Assembly (NCBI GenBank): GCA_019634955.1
Contig: JAHCAK010000012.1
Location: 1-64,000, forward strand
DNA from: Burkholderiales bacterium
GTDB taxonomy: Bacteria; Pseudomonadota; Gammaproteobacteria; Burkholderiales; Usitatibacteraceae
Length of the DNA: 64,000 bases
Direction of reading: 5' to 3'
Below, piece by piece: positions 37,100 to 45,145 of this stretch. Below the pieces are notes generated by a model that worked only from the letters and a program-made list of their open reading frames with translations, was not told where the DNA came from and ran no database searches. Both the position numbers and the translations under genes were made by a program. The first letter of the stretch is position 1. Each line of letters opens with the position of its first letter.

Positions 37100-37990
37100 A
37101 TGAGCAAGGTGGGTTTCATCGGGCTGGGCATCATGGGCGCGCCCATGGCCGGGCACCTGCAGGCGGCGGGCCACGAGCTGTTCGTGAACACGATCGGGCC
37201 CTATCCGGAACCGCTCGTGAAGGGCGGGGCGAAGGTTTGCGCCAGCGGCGCCGAGGTGGCGAGGAATGCCGAGATCGTGATCGTCATGGTCCCGGACACG
37301 CCGGACGTGGAAAAGGTGCTCTTCGGCGCCGGCGGCGTGGCCGAGGGGCTCGCGGCGGGCAAGGTGGTGGTCGACATGAGCTCGATCTCCCCCATCGAGA
37401 CCAAGGACTTCGCGCGGCGCGTGAACGCCCTGGGCTGCGAGTACGTGGACGCGCCCGTCTCCGGTGGCGAGGTGGGGGCCAAGGCGGCCACGCTCACCAT
37501 CATGGCGGGCGGCACGGAGGCCGGCTTCGCGCGCGTGAAGCCGCTCTTCGAGCGCATGGGCAAGAACGTCACGCTGGTGGGCGGCAACGGCGACGGCCAG
37601 ACCTGCAAGGTGGCCAACCAGATCATCGTCGCGCTCACCATCGAGGCCGTGGGCGAGGCGCTGCTCTTCGCCTCGAAGGCCGGCGCCGACCCCGCGAAGG
37701 TGCGCCAGGCGCTCATGGGCGGCTTCGCCTCCTCGCGCATCCTCGAGGTGCACGGCGAGCGCATGGTGAAGCGCACCTTCGACCCGGGCTTCCGCATCGA
37801 GCTGCACCAGAAGGACCTGAACCTCGCCCTCGGCGCGGCCCGCAAGATGGGCCTGAGCCTGCCCAACACGGCGACGGCGCAGGAGCTCTTCAACGCCTGC
37901 GCCGCGCACGGCGGCCGGGCCTGGGACCACTCGGCCATGGTGCGCGCGCTGGAAAAGCTCGCGAACTTCGAGATCGGCCAGGCGCCGTGA
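37100..37990 (+). CDS. garR: 2-hydroxy-3-oxopropionate (tartronate semialdehyde) reductase
   Basis: This is a 296-residue beta-hydroxyacid dehydrogenase. The N-terminal NAD(P)-binding motif is VGFIGLGIMGAPMAGHLQAAG, the substrate signature DAPVSGGEVGAK follows near residue 118, and the catalytic Lys lies in GDGQTCKVANQIIV. GarR reduces tartronate semialdehyde to D-glycerate. Its presence points to the aldolase branch of glucarate breakdown, but no GarL aldolase gene is in the window. AGGAGG precedes the ATG. It is 16 bases downstream of gudD. Confidence 0.92.
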   Translation: MSKVGFIGLGIMGAPMAGHLQAAGHELFVNTIGPYPEPLVKGGAKVCASGAEVARNAEIVIVMVPDTPDVEKVLFGAGGVAEGLAAGKVVVDMSSISPIETKDFARRVNALGCEYVDAPVSGGEVGAKAATLTIMAGGTEAGFARVKPLFERMGKNVTLVGGNGDGQTCKVANQIIVALTIEAVGEALLFASKAGADPAKVRQALMGGFASSRILEVHGERMVKRTFDPGFRIELHQKDLNLALGAARKMGLSLPNTATAQELFNACAAHGGRAWDHSAMVRALEKLANFEIGQAP

Positions 37991-38006
37991 GGCGGGGAGG
38001 GCGGCC

Positions 38007-38456
38007 ATGAAGAGCTGGCAGCGCTACGCGGGCGTGTTCCTGCTCGCGCTCGCGGGCGTGGTGATCCAGCAGTCGTTCTGGGTGCTGCGGCTCTTCGACC
38101 ACGGCCAGCCGGGCTCGGGCCTCATGCCCTTCGGCCTCGGCGTGATCCTCGCCGTGCTCGCGGTCATCCTCATCGCCACCAACCTCGGCACCGACGCCGC
38201 GCCCGAGCCCTTCTGGGAGCCGAAGGCGTGGGTGCGCCCGCTCCTCGCGCTCGCCATCACGGTGCTCTTCGCGTGGCTCTTCGACGACGTGGGCGCCATC
38301 ACGAGCGTCGTGGTCCTCGTGGCGTGCTGGCTCTTCCTCGTGGAGCGCAAGGGCGCGCTCGTGTCGGCCGGCACCGCGGCGGCCACCGGGCTCGTCGTGT
38401 GGCTCGTCTTCGAACGCTTCCTGCAGACCCCGTTCCCGCGGGGACTGCTCTTCTGA
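38007..38456 (+). CDS. tctB: Tripartite tricarboxylate transporter, small subunit TctB
   Basis: This 149-residue membrane protein has four hydrophobic helices, which is the normal TctB layout: residues about 5-25, 40-58, 76-115 and 121-140. It includes the typical short MKSWQRYAGVFLLALAG N terminus and the GQPGSGLMPFGLG turn. TctB is the poorly conserved small membrane subunit that pairs with TctA. It sits between garR and tctA, so the transporter probably imports glucarate or galactarate rather than citrate (inference). Confidence 0.88.
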   Translation: MKSWQRYAGVFLLALAGVVIQQSFWVLRLFDHGQPGSGLMPFGLGVILAVLAVILIATNLGTDAAPEPFWEPKAWVRPLLALAITVLFAWLFDDVGAITSVVVLVACWLFLVERKGALVSAGTAAATGLVVWLVFERFLQTPFPRGLLF

Positions 38457-38478
38457 CGCGCAGGCGGGGGACCGGGCC

Positions 38479-40017
38479 GTGTTCGAGTTCGCGGGGCTGC
38501 TGCAGGGGTTCGAGGTCGCGTTCACCCCGGTGAACCTGATGTGGTGCCTCATCGGCTGCCTGCTGGGCACCGCGGTGGGCGTGCTGCCCGGCCTGGGCCC
38601 GGCGGCCACCATCGCGCTGCTGCTGCCCATCAGCATGAAGATGGGCACGCCGGTGACGGCCATCATCCTCATGTCGGGCGTGTTCTACGGCGCGATGTAC
38701 GGCGGTTCCACCACCTCGATCCTGCTCAAGCTCCCGGGCGAGGCGGCCTCGGTGGTGACCTGCATCGACGGCTACCAGATGGCGAGGAACGGCCGCGCCG
38801 GCGCGGCGCTCGGGGTCGCGGCCATCGGCTCCTTCGTGGCCGGCACCGTCGGCGTGATCGGCATGACGATGATGGCCCCGCCGCTCGCCGAGGCGGCCCT
38901 CAAGTTCGGCCCGCCGGAGTACTTCTCGCTCACGGTGCTGGGGCTGCTGCTCGCGACCTACCTCACCGGGGAGTCGGCGCTCAAGGGCCTCATCATGGCG
39001 GTGATCGGGCTGATCCTCGGCTGCGTGGGCCTGGACCCCCTCTCGGGCGCCGTGCGCTTCGACTTCGGCATCACGGCGCTGCAGAGCAACCTCGACTTCG
39101 TGACGCTCGCCATGGGCCTCTTCGGCGTGGGCGAGATCCTCTACAGCCTCGAGAAGGCCGGCGCGGCGACTCTCGTCACCACGCGCATCGAGCGCATCTT
39201 CCCCACCCTCGCGGACCTGGCGCGGAGCAAGTGGGCCATGGTGCGCGGCAGCGTGATCGGCTTCCTCGTGGGGATCCTGCCGGGCGGCGGCGCCGTGCTC
39301 TCCTCGCTCGTCTCCTACGCGGTGGAGAAGAAGGCCTCGAAGCACCCGGAGGAGTTCGGCAAGGGCGCGATCGAGGGCGTGGCGGGGCCGGAATCGGCCA
39401 ACAACGCGGCCGCCTCCTCGTCGTTCATCCCGCTGCTCACGCTGGGCATCCCCGGCAACGCCTCCACGGCGATGATCTTCGCCGCGCTCCTCATCCACGG
39501 CATCACGCCCGGCCCCTTCCTCATCAAGGAGCACGCAGACGTGTTCTGGGGCGTGGTGGCCTCGATGTACCTCGGCAACGTGGTGCTGCTCATCCTCAAC
39601 CTGCCGCTCATCGGCATCTGGGTGCAGTTGCTGCGCGTGCCCTACGCGTTCATGGCGCCGATGATCATGGTGCTCACGCTGGTGGGCGTCTACAGCGTGA
39701 ACAACAGCGCCTTCGACATCTGGGTGATGCTCTTCATGGGCGTGTGCGGCTATGTCGCGCGCAAGCTCAAGTTCGACCTCGGCCCGCTGCTCCTCGCCTT
39801 CGTGCTGGGGCCGATCATGGAGCGCTCGCTGCGGCAGGCGCTGCTCATGAGCAACGGCAAGGCGGACATCTTCTTCACGCACCCGATCTCGGCCGCGCTG
39901 CTCGGCATCGCGGCGCTCTTCGTTCTCTACAACCTTCGCCTGGCCTGGAGGAAGCGGCGCGAGGCCGGCGCGGGCGCGCAACCGCAGCAGGAAGCACCCC
40001 AACCCCGAAAGGAGTGA
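38479..40017 (+). CDS. tctA: Tripartite tricarboxylate transporter, large permease TctA
   Basis: This is a 512-residue permease with about 11-12 membrane helices. Family motifs are GVLPGLGPAATIALLLPISMK near residue 35, YGAMYGGSTTSILLKLPGEA near 73 and the second inverted-repeat copy GFLVGILPGGGAVLSSLVSY near 262, followed by SFIPLLTLGIPGNASTAMI. It is a sodium- or proton-driven importer that receives substrate from the TctC binding protein. GTG start at 38479; tctC follows three bases after the stop. Confidence 0.95.
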   Translation: MFEFAGLLQGFEVAFTPVNLMWCLIGCLLGTAVGVLPGLGPAATIALLLPISMKMGTPVTAIILMSGVFYGAMYGGSTTSILLKLPGEAASVVTCIDGYQMARNGRAGAALGVAAIGSFVAGTVGVIGMTMMAPPLAEAALKFGPPEYFSLTVLGLLLATYLTGESALKGLIMAVIGLILGCVGLDPLSGAVRFDFGITALQSNLDFVTLAMGLFGVGEILYSLEKAGAATLVTTRIERIFPTLADLARSKWAMVRGSVIGFLVGILPGGGAVLSSLVSYAVEKKASKHPEEFGKGAIEGVAGPESANNAAASSSFIPLLTLGIPGNASTAMIFAALLIHGITPGPFLIKEHADVFWGVVASMYLGNVVLLILNLPLIGIWVQLLRVPYAFMAPMIMVLTLVGVYSVNNSAFDIWVMLFMGVCGYVARKLKFDLGPLLLAFVLGPIMERSLRQALLMSNGKADIFFTHPISAALLGIAALFVLYNLRLAWRKRREAGAGAQPQQEAPQPRKE

Positions 40018-40020
40018 CAC

Positions 40021-40986
40021 ATGAAGAAACGCATCTGGGCCGCCATCGCCACCGCCCTCGGACTGCTCGCCGGGGCCGGCGCGTCGGCCGCCTATCCCGA
40101 GAAGCCCATCCAGCTCATCGTGCCCTACGGCGCAGGCGGATCCACCGACCTCCTCGCGCGCGCCGTGGCGACGGTGGCGCCGAAGTACTTCCCGCAGCCC
40201 GTGGTCGTCGTGAACAAGGGCGGCGGCGGCGGCATCCCGGGCCGCGTGGAAGTGGTGCGCGCGAAACCCGACGGCTACACGCTCCTCTTCGGCTGGGGCT
40301 CGGGCGAGGATCTCGTGGTGCCGCACCAGAGGAAGCTCCCCTACGACCTGTTCACGGACTTCGAGACGGTGTGCCGCCTGTCGATCCACTCGATCGCCCT
40401 CGCGGTGCCGGCCTCGTCGCCCTACAAGTCGCTCGCCGACCTGGTGAAGGCGGCCAAGGGCAAGGAGTACGTGACGGCCTCGGTTTCGACCAAGGGCGCC
40501 TCGGTGGACGTGACCTTCCTGCTCTTCGGCAAGGCCGCGGGCATCAAGGTGAACACCATCCCGGGCGCGGGCGGCGCGGACGCGATCACCAAGCTCGTGG
40601 GCGGGCACGTCGACTTCGGCGGCGGCCACCCGAGCGAGATCCTGCCGCACATGAAGGCCGGGCGCCTGCGCGCGCTGGCCGTGGCCCTCGAGAACCGCGA
40701 CGGCTCGATACCCGACGTGCCGACCTTCAAGGAGCAGGGCTTCGACGTCGTGACCGCGGGCTCGGTGAAGGGGGTCGCGGCGCCGAAGGGCACGCCGAAG
40801 GAAGTCATCGCCTACCTGGAGAAGAAGTTCCAGGAAGTCGCCAACGACGCCGAGTTCAAGAAAATCATGGGCGACCTCGGCCAGCCGGTGGACTACATGA
40901 ACGCGGCCGACTACAAGGTCTGGTTCAAGAAGTCCTATGACCAGTTCGGCTCGCTCTACAAGACGCTGGGCATCGAGACGAAGTAG
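40021..40986 (+). CDS. tctC: Tripartite tricarboxylate transporter substrate-binding protein TctC
   Basis: This 321-residue periplasmic binding protein of the Bug/TctC family has a signal peptide of about 23 residues ending in ASA. YPEKPIQLIVPYGAGGSTDLLARAV is the hallmark N-terminal ligand loop, and the second hallmark is PGAGGADAITKLVGGHVDFG. It captures a carboxylate and hands it to TctA/TctB. The gene context makes a hexaric acid the likely ligand. It ends the operon; a GC-rich inverted repeat (40988-41010) follows the stop but lacks a T tract. Confidence 0.93.
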   Translation: MKKRIWAAIATALGLLAGAGASAAYPEKPIQLIVPYGAGGSTDLLARAVATVAPKYFPQPVVVVNKGGGGGIPGRVEVVRAKPDGYTLLFGWGSGEDLVVPHQRKLPYDLFTDFETVCRLSIHSIALAVPASSPYKSLADLVKAAKGKEYVTASVSTKGASVDVTFLLFGKAAGIKVNTIPGAGGADAITKLVGGHVDFGGGHPSEILPHMKAGRLRALAVALENRDGSIPDVPTFKEQGFDVVTAGSVKGVAAPKGTPKEVIAYLEKKFQEVANDAEFKKIMGDLGQPVDYMNAADYKVWFKKSYDQFGSLYKTLGIETK

Positions 40987-41013
40987 GGGCCCTCGCCCCG
41001 GGGCGGGGCCGTG

Positions 41014-41019
41014 TATAAT
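41014..41019 (+). promoter_or_regulatory. -10 box upstream of tRNA-Cys
   Basis: A perfect TATAAT, as in front of tRNA-Gly, lies 85 bases before tRNA-Cys. The hairpin element copy 2 stands between this box and the tRNA, so any transcript from here would carry the hairpin in its 5' leader. Confidence 0.5.
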
Positions 41020-41039
41020 TCGCGGCTCCCGTTTCCCTT

Positions 41040-41066
41040 CCGGGGGGAGGTCGATCCTCCCCCCGG
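41040..41066 (+). repeat. tRNA-associated hairpin element, copy 2
   Basis: An 11-bp perfect stem (CCGGGGGGAGG with CCTCCCCCCGG) with loop TCGAT is flanked by TTTCCCTTC on the left and TTCGTTTCC on the right. Compared with copy 1 (32843-32871), the outer base pairs and the loop differ while pairing is kept, which indicates selection for the structure. Confidence 0.75.
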
Positions 41067-41104
41067 TTCGTTTCCAGCGCGTGCCCTTCCGGGCGCGCGC
41101 CGCA

Positions 41105-41178
41105 GGCGCGGTAGCAAAGTGGTTATGCAGCGGATTGCAAATCCGTCTACGTCGGTTCGATTCCGGCCCGCGCCTCCA
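41105..41178 (+). tRNA. tRNA-Cys (anticodon GCA)
   Basis: A 74-base cloverleaf. Acceptor stem GGCGCGG pairs with CCGCGCC, the D arm is short (TAGCAAAGTGGTTATGCA), the anticodon loop TTGCAAA carries GCA, and the T arm contains GGTTCGATTCC. CCA is encoded. This is the usual shape of bacterial tRNA-Cys and corresponds to cysT, normally next to tRNA-Gly. Confidence 0.97.
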
Positions 41179-41210
41179 ACCCCTCCCCGGTATTCCGTTC
41201 GCGGCGCGCC

Positions 41211-43976
41211 CTAGCGCCGCCGGGCGCGCATTCCCGCCACCAGCACCAGCGAGGCGAGAAGCAGCATCGCCCACTCGGAGAGCGTGGGCACTGCGACCGC
41301 CCCCGCGCCCGTGCCGGGCCCGCCCTGGTCCACGATCGTGCCGTTCGCGGCGAGATCGTCGTCGCCGAGGCCGCCGTCCGTGATCGTGAAGGTCGCCGTG
41401 GCGCCGCTCACCGTCGCCGGCAGCACGTACCAGTGCGGCGTCGTGTTGCCGGGAGTCGGGCCGTACTTCCAGTAGGCGGTGCCGGGTGGCAGCAGCGCGG
41501 GGTAAGTGATCGTCATGCTGATGGTGGCGCCCGGCGCGCAGCCGCCGGCCGTGAAGTCGAAGAGCCCGTGCGGGAAAGCCACGCCGGGCGGGGCCGTGCC
41601 CGCCGGCGGGCTGGCCGGGTGGCCCGTGACGGGGATGTAGCGGCTCACGGTATAGGTGCAGGCCGGGCCGCCGCCGGTGAAGGTCGCGGTTATCGGACCC
41701 GTCCCGGTGGCCGAGGGCGCCGTGTAGCTGTTCACCGGGCTCGCCACGAAGGTCGCCGCCACGGTGCAGTTCGCCGTGACCGGGTTCGTGGTGTACGTGT
41801 TGCCGGCGAGCGTGCCGCCGCAGGTGCCGCCCACCGTTGCCGCGTAGCCGATGCCGGGCGTCACCGTGAAGGCGAGGGCGCCGCCATGGGCGATCGTCTG
41901 CGGCGTGGCGGGCGCAATCGTGCCGTTGGGGCCGGCGCTCGGGGTCACCGTGTAGGTGTTCTGCGTGAAGCTCGCCACGACCGTGCAGGCCGCCGTCACC
42001 GCGTTGGTCGTGTAGGTGCTCCCGGCGAGCGTGCCGCCGCAGGTGCCGCCCACGCTGGCCGTGTAGCCCGCGTTCGGCGTCACGGTGAAGGTCGCGGTGC
42101 CGCCGTGCGCGATCGTCTGCGGCGTGGCGGGCGAGATCGCGCCGTTGGCGCCCGCGCTCGGCGTGACGGCGTAGGTGTTCTGCGAGAACGTCGCCACGAC
42201 CGTGCACGCGGCCGTGATGGGGTTGGTCGTGTAGGTGCTACCGGCAAGCGTGCCGCCGCAGGTGCCGCCGACGGAGACGGAGTAGCCGGCGTCCGGCGTC
42301 ACCGTGAACACGGCGGTGGAGCCGTGGCCCACCACCTGCGGCGTCGCGGGCGCGATGGTTCCGTTGGCGCTGGCGCTGGGCGTCACCGTGTAGGTGTTGA
42401 GCGCGAAGGTCGCCGCCACGGTGCAGTCCGCGGTGACCGCGTTCGTCGTGTAGGTGTTCCCGGCGAGCGTGCCGCCGCAGGTGCCGCCGACGGAGGCGGA
42501 ATAGCCCGGGTCCGGCGTGACGGTGAACGCCGCCGTGGCGTTGGGCGCGAGGTACTGCGGCACGGCGGGGGTGATCGTGCCGTTGGCGCCGGCGCCGGGC
42601 GTGACGGTGAAGCGGGCCGTCTCGTGGGCGCCGATGTCCACGCGCCCGTTGAAGACGCGCGGGTTGCCGGCGAGGTCGGTGCCGGGGGAGGCGAAGCCCG
42701 GGTCGCCGGCGTCGATGGCGGGCGAGGCGACCTGCAGGGTGAGGTCGTCGGTGGCGGGCGACGTGAAGAGCGGGTCGGCGCCCGTCACCGTGCCGGTGCC
42801 GTCGAGGAAGGTGCCCGCGGCCCCGACCCTGTCGGCGCCGTTGCCGAAGTAGAGATTGTGGTGCTCCGTGACGATCGTCGTGCCGCGCGTGTGGATGGCC
42901 TCCCCGGCGTCGGCGACGATCGTGTTGGTGACGGTCACCGCGCCATTGCCGTCCGCGTCGATGGCGGGGAGCACGGGGCCGGCCATGCCGTCGCGGATGG
43001 TCGTGCGCGTGATGGCCACCGGGCCGAGGGTGGCGATGCTGATCGCCGTCCCCGGGTTCGACGACTGGTTGCGCGAGAAGAGCGAGTCCGCGATCGTCGC
43101 CGTGGCCGTCTGGATGTAGATCGCGCCGCCGCCACCGCCGTTGCCGCGGTTGGCGATGAAGCGGGAGCGGGAGATGGACCCGCCCGAATTCGCGTACAGG
43201 GCGCCGGATCCGCCGCCAGCCACGTTGCCGCTGAACAGCGAGCCGGTGATGGTGGCGGGGCTCACGGCGAGCCCGCCGCCGGCACTGTTGCCGGAGGTGT
43301 TGTCGACCACCTGCGAATCGGTCATGACCAGCGTGCCGAAGGCGAGGAACCCGCCGCCGAAGTTGGACGACGCGTTCTGGCGCAGCACGCTCGCGGCGAC
43401 GGTGAGCGTGCCGCCGGCCGTGAAGACGCCGCCCCCGCCGGTCACGCCCGAGGTGTTGGACACCTGGTTGCCCTCGACCGTGACGCCCTGCAGGGTGAGG
43501 TCGGTCGTGGCGTAGATGCCGCCGCCGTTCTCGTTGAGGATCGTGGAGCGGCCGTTGCGGACGGTCAGGTCGCGCAGCGTGAGCGCGGCCGTGGCGTAGA
43601 CCACGCGCCCCCCGGTGGCGGCATCGAGGACGGTGGGATGGGCCACGGGGTCGGGCGCCGCCGCCCACCCCGCGGGCGCGAACGACGGGGCGTAACCGCC
43701 CGCGATCGTGAGCGGGACGCCGGTGCGCACGGTCTGCGTCGTGCCGCCCACCGCCTGCACGCCGGTGCACGTGCCGGCCACCTTGATGGTGTCGCCCGCG
43801 GCGGCGGAGATCGCCACGTTCTGCAAGGCCCAGGCGTCGGCGCTCGCCGAAACGGTCGTGCCGTTGTCGCGCGTGGCGAAGCAGGACTGCGCCCGGGCGG
43901 GAATCGCCGCAAGCGCGAGCGAAAGGACGGCGAGGGGGAAGAGAAGGGCGAATCGAGGGCGCAGCACGCTGGTCAT
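41211..43976 (-). CDS. IPTL-CTERM surface protein with beta-helix and four tandem repeats
   Basis: This is a 921-residue exported protein. It has a signal peptide of about 29 residues ending in ARA, then a right-handed parallel beta-helix (about 75-450) rich in G-G-G and N turns, as in polymorphic outer membrane proteins. Four tandem repeats of about 71 residues follow (about 455-740), each containing GGTCGGTLAG and a closing CTV-A-F. A choice-of-anchor-like domain comes next. The C terminus is an IPTL-CTERM tag: VPTLSEWAMLLLASLVLVAG followed by MRARRR. Such tags are putative sorting signals for surface proteins. Each repeat holds two cysteines that may form disulfides. Ligand unknown. Confidence 0.9.
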   Translation of the reverse strand: MTSVLRPRFALLFPLAVLSLALAAIPARAQSCFATRDNGTTVSASADAWALQNVAISAAAGDTIKVAGTCTGVQAVGGTTQTVRTGVPLTIAGGYAPSFAPAGWAAAPDPVAHPTVLDAATGGRVVYATAALTLRDLTVRNGRSTILNENGGGIYATTDLTLQGVTVEGNQVSNTSGVTGGGGVFTAGGTLTVAASVLRQNASSNFGGGFLAFGTLVMTDSQVVDNTSGNSAGGGLAVSPATITGSLFSGNVAGGGSGALYANSGGSISRSRFIANRGNGGGGGAIYIQTATATIADSLFSRNQSSNPGTAISIATLGPVAITRTTIRDGMAGPVLPAIDADGNGAVTVTNTIVADAGEAIHTRGTTIVTEHHNLYFGNGADRVGAAGTFLDGTGTVTGADPLFTSPATDDLTLQVASPAIDAGDPGFASPGTDLAGNPRVFNGRVDIGAHETARFTVTPGAGANGTITPAVPQYLAPNATAAFTVTPDPGYSASVGGTCGGTLAGNTYTTNAVTADCTVAATFALNTYTVTPSASANGTIAPATPQVVGHGSTAVFTVTPDAGYSVSVGGTCGGTLAGSTYTTNPITAACTVVATFSQNTYAVTPSAGANGAISPATPQTIAHGGTATFTVTPNAGYTASVGGTCGGTLAGSTYTTNAVTAACTVVASFTQNTYTVTPSAGPNGTIAPATPQTIAHGGALAFTVTPGIGYAATVGGTCGGTLAGNTYTTNPVTANCTVAATFVASPVNSYTAPSATGTGPITATFTGGGPACTYTVSRYIPVTGHPASPPAGTAPPGVAFPHGLFDFTAGGCAPGATISMTITYPALLPPGTAYWKYGPTPGNTTPHWYVLPATVSGATATFTITDGGLGDDDLAANGTIVDQGGPGTGAGAVAVPTLSEWAMLLLASLVLVAGMRARRR
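41745..42612 (-). repeat. Four tandem ~213-bp repeats inside the IPTL-CTERM gene
   Basis: Four in-frame copies of a roughly 213-bp unit encode the 71-residue GGTCGGTLAG modules. The copies are closely similar at DNA level (for example GCGAGCGTGCCGCCGCAGGT recurs), so unit number could vary by slippage or recombination. Confidence 0.8.
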
Positions 43977-44132
43977 CTTGTTTTTTTCCGTCTTCTTCGG
44001 ATTGGAAACCCCTGCCGCCTCCCGCGGAGGGCCGTGCGCAACGGACGGATGCTATCGCAATTTCCCGGCGCGCCCGTGGCAAAATGCCCGCTCCGACCTG
44101 CCGTCGCGCAACCGCCCTAAGGAGGAACCCCG

Positions 44133-44369
44133 ATGAAGCTCGCCCTCTCCGCCGCCCTGATCGCCGCCGCCGCCGCGCTCGCCACCGGCTGCGCCACCAC
44201 CGACCCGACCGACGCCCAGAAGGCGGAAGCCGACGGCAAGGTCCGCACCGGCTCCGTCTTCGAGCGCCGCGAGCCCACGGGCCGCGCGCTGCGCACGACC
44301 AGCGGGCAGGCCTACCGCGAAAGCGACCGCACCTCGGTCATCACGCACCAGGACCCCAACACCAAGTGA
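44133..44369 (+). CDS. Small lipoprotein of unknown function
   Basis: This is a 78-residue predicted lipoprotein. It has a leader of about 18 residues and a lipobox LATGC, so the mature protein starts at Cys19 or Cys20 and would be anchored to a membrane. The mature part is short, polar and without recognisable domain (RREPTGRALRTTSGQAYRES). AAGGAGG lies just before the ATG. It is divergent from the IPTL-CTERM gene and overlaps the next gene by four bases (GTGA). Confidence 0.75.
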   Translation: MKLALSAALIAAAAALATGCATTDPTDAQKAEADGKVRTGSVFERREPTGRALRTTSGQAYRESDRTSVITHQDPNTK

Positions 44370-45145
44370 CCGACCGCCTCGGCGAATTCCGCGCGTTCGC
44401 CGAGCGGCTGGCCGACGCCGCGGCGGCGGCGATCCGCCCGTACTTCCGCTCCGCGCTCGCGGTGGAGGACAAGGGTGCGGCCTGCTTCGACCCGGTCACC
44501 GAGGCCGACCGGGCCGCCGAGCGCGCCATGCGCGCGCTCATCCGCGACCGCTATCCCGACCACGGCATCCTCGGCGAGGAAGAAGACGCGGTGGCCGGCG
44601 CCGGCGAGTTCACCTGGGTGCTCGACCCCATCGACGGCACGCGCGCCTTCATCACCGGGCTGCCGCTCTGGGGCACGCTCATCGCGCTGAACGACGGATC
44701 GGCGCCCATCCTCGGCGTCATGAACCAGCCCTTCACGGGCGAGCGCTACACGGGCGGCGGCGGCGCGTGGCGCAACGGCGTGCCGCTGCGCTCGCGGCGG
44801 TGCTCGTCGCTCGCGGCCGCGCGCATCATGTGCACGAGCCCGGCGCTCTTCGACACGCCGGCGCGCCTCGCGGCGTTCCAGTCGGTCGCGGCCGAGGCGC
44901 AGCTCGTGCGCTACGGCGGCGACTGCTACGCCTACTGCATGGTGGCCTCCGGCTTCGTGGACGCCGTGATCGAGTCGGGTCTCAAGCCCTACGACACGCA
45001 GGCGTTGATCCCGATCGTCGAGGGGGCGGGCGGGCGCATGACCACCTGGGACGGCGCGAGCGCCCAGCACGGCGGCACGGTGGTCGCCTGCGGCGACCCG
45101 GCGCTGCACGCCGAGCTGGTGTCGCGCCTCGGGCGGTTCGCGTGA
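44366..45145 (+). CDS. hisN: Inositol monophosphatase-family histidinol-phosphatase
   Basis: This 259-residue lithium-sensitive phosphatase-fold enzyme has metal ligands in GILGEEED, VLDPIDGTRAFITGLPLWG and a final Asp in GLKPYDTQALIPIVEGAGG. The TRAF-TGLPLWGT variant of the IMPase motif is typical of HisN-type histidinol-phosphatases rather than SuhB. It would dephosphorylate L-histidinol phosphate in histidine synthesis. GTG start at 44366 overlaps the lipoprotein stop; its own stop overlaps the next GTG start. No other his genes are nearby, so the substrate call is family-based. Confidence 0.82.
   Translation: MTDRLGEFRAFAERLADAAAAAIRPYFRSALAVEDKGAACFDPVTEADRAAERAMRALIRDRYPDHGILGEEEDAVAGAGEFTWVLDPIDGTRAFITGLPLWGTLIALNDGSAPILGVMNQPFTGERYTGGGGAWRNGVPLRSRRCSSLAAARIMCTSPALFDTPARLAAFQSVAAEAQLVRYGGDCYAYCMVASGFVDAVIESGLKPYDTQALIPIVEGAGGRMTTWDGASAQHGGTVVACGDPALHAELVSRLGRFA

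Noticed and set aside
38299-42207. Minus-strand open frame of about 1300 codons across tctA, tctC and tRNA-Cys
   Set aside because: It runs through a tRNA gene and opposite clear tct genes; the translation is His/Arg-rich with no recognisable domain.
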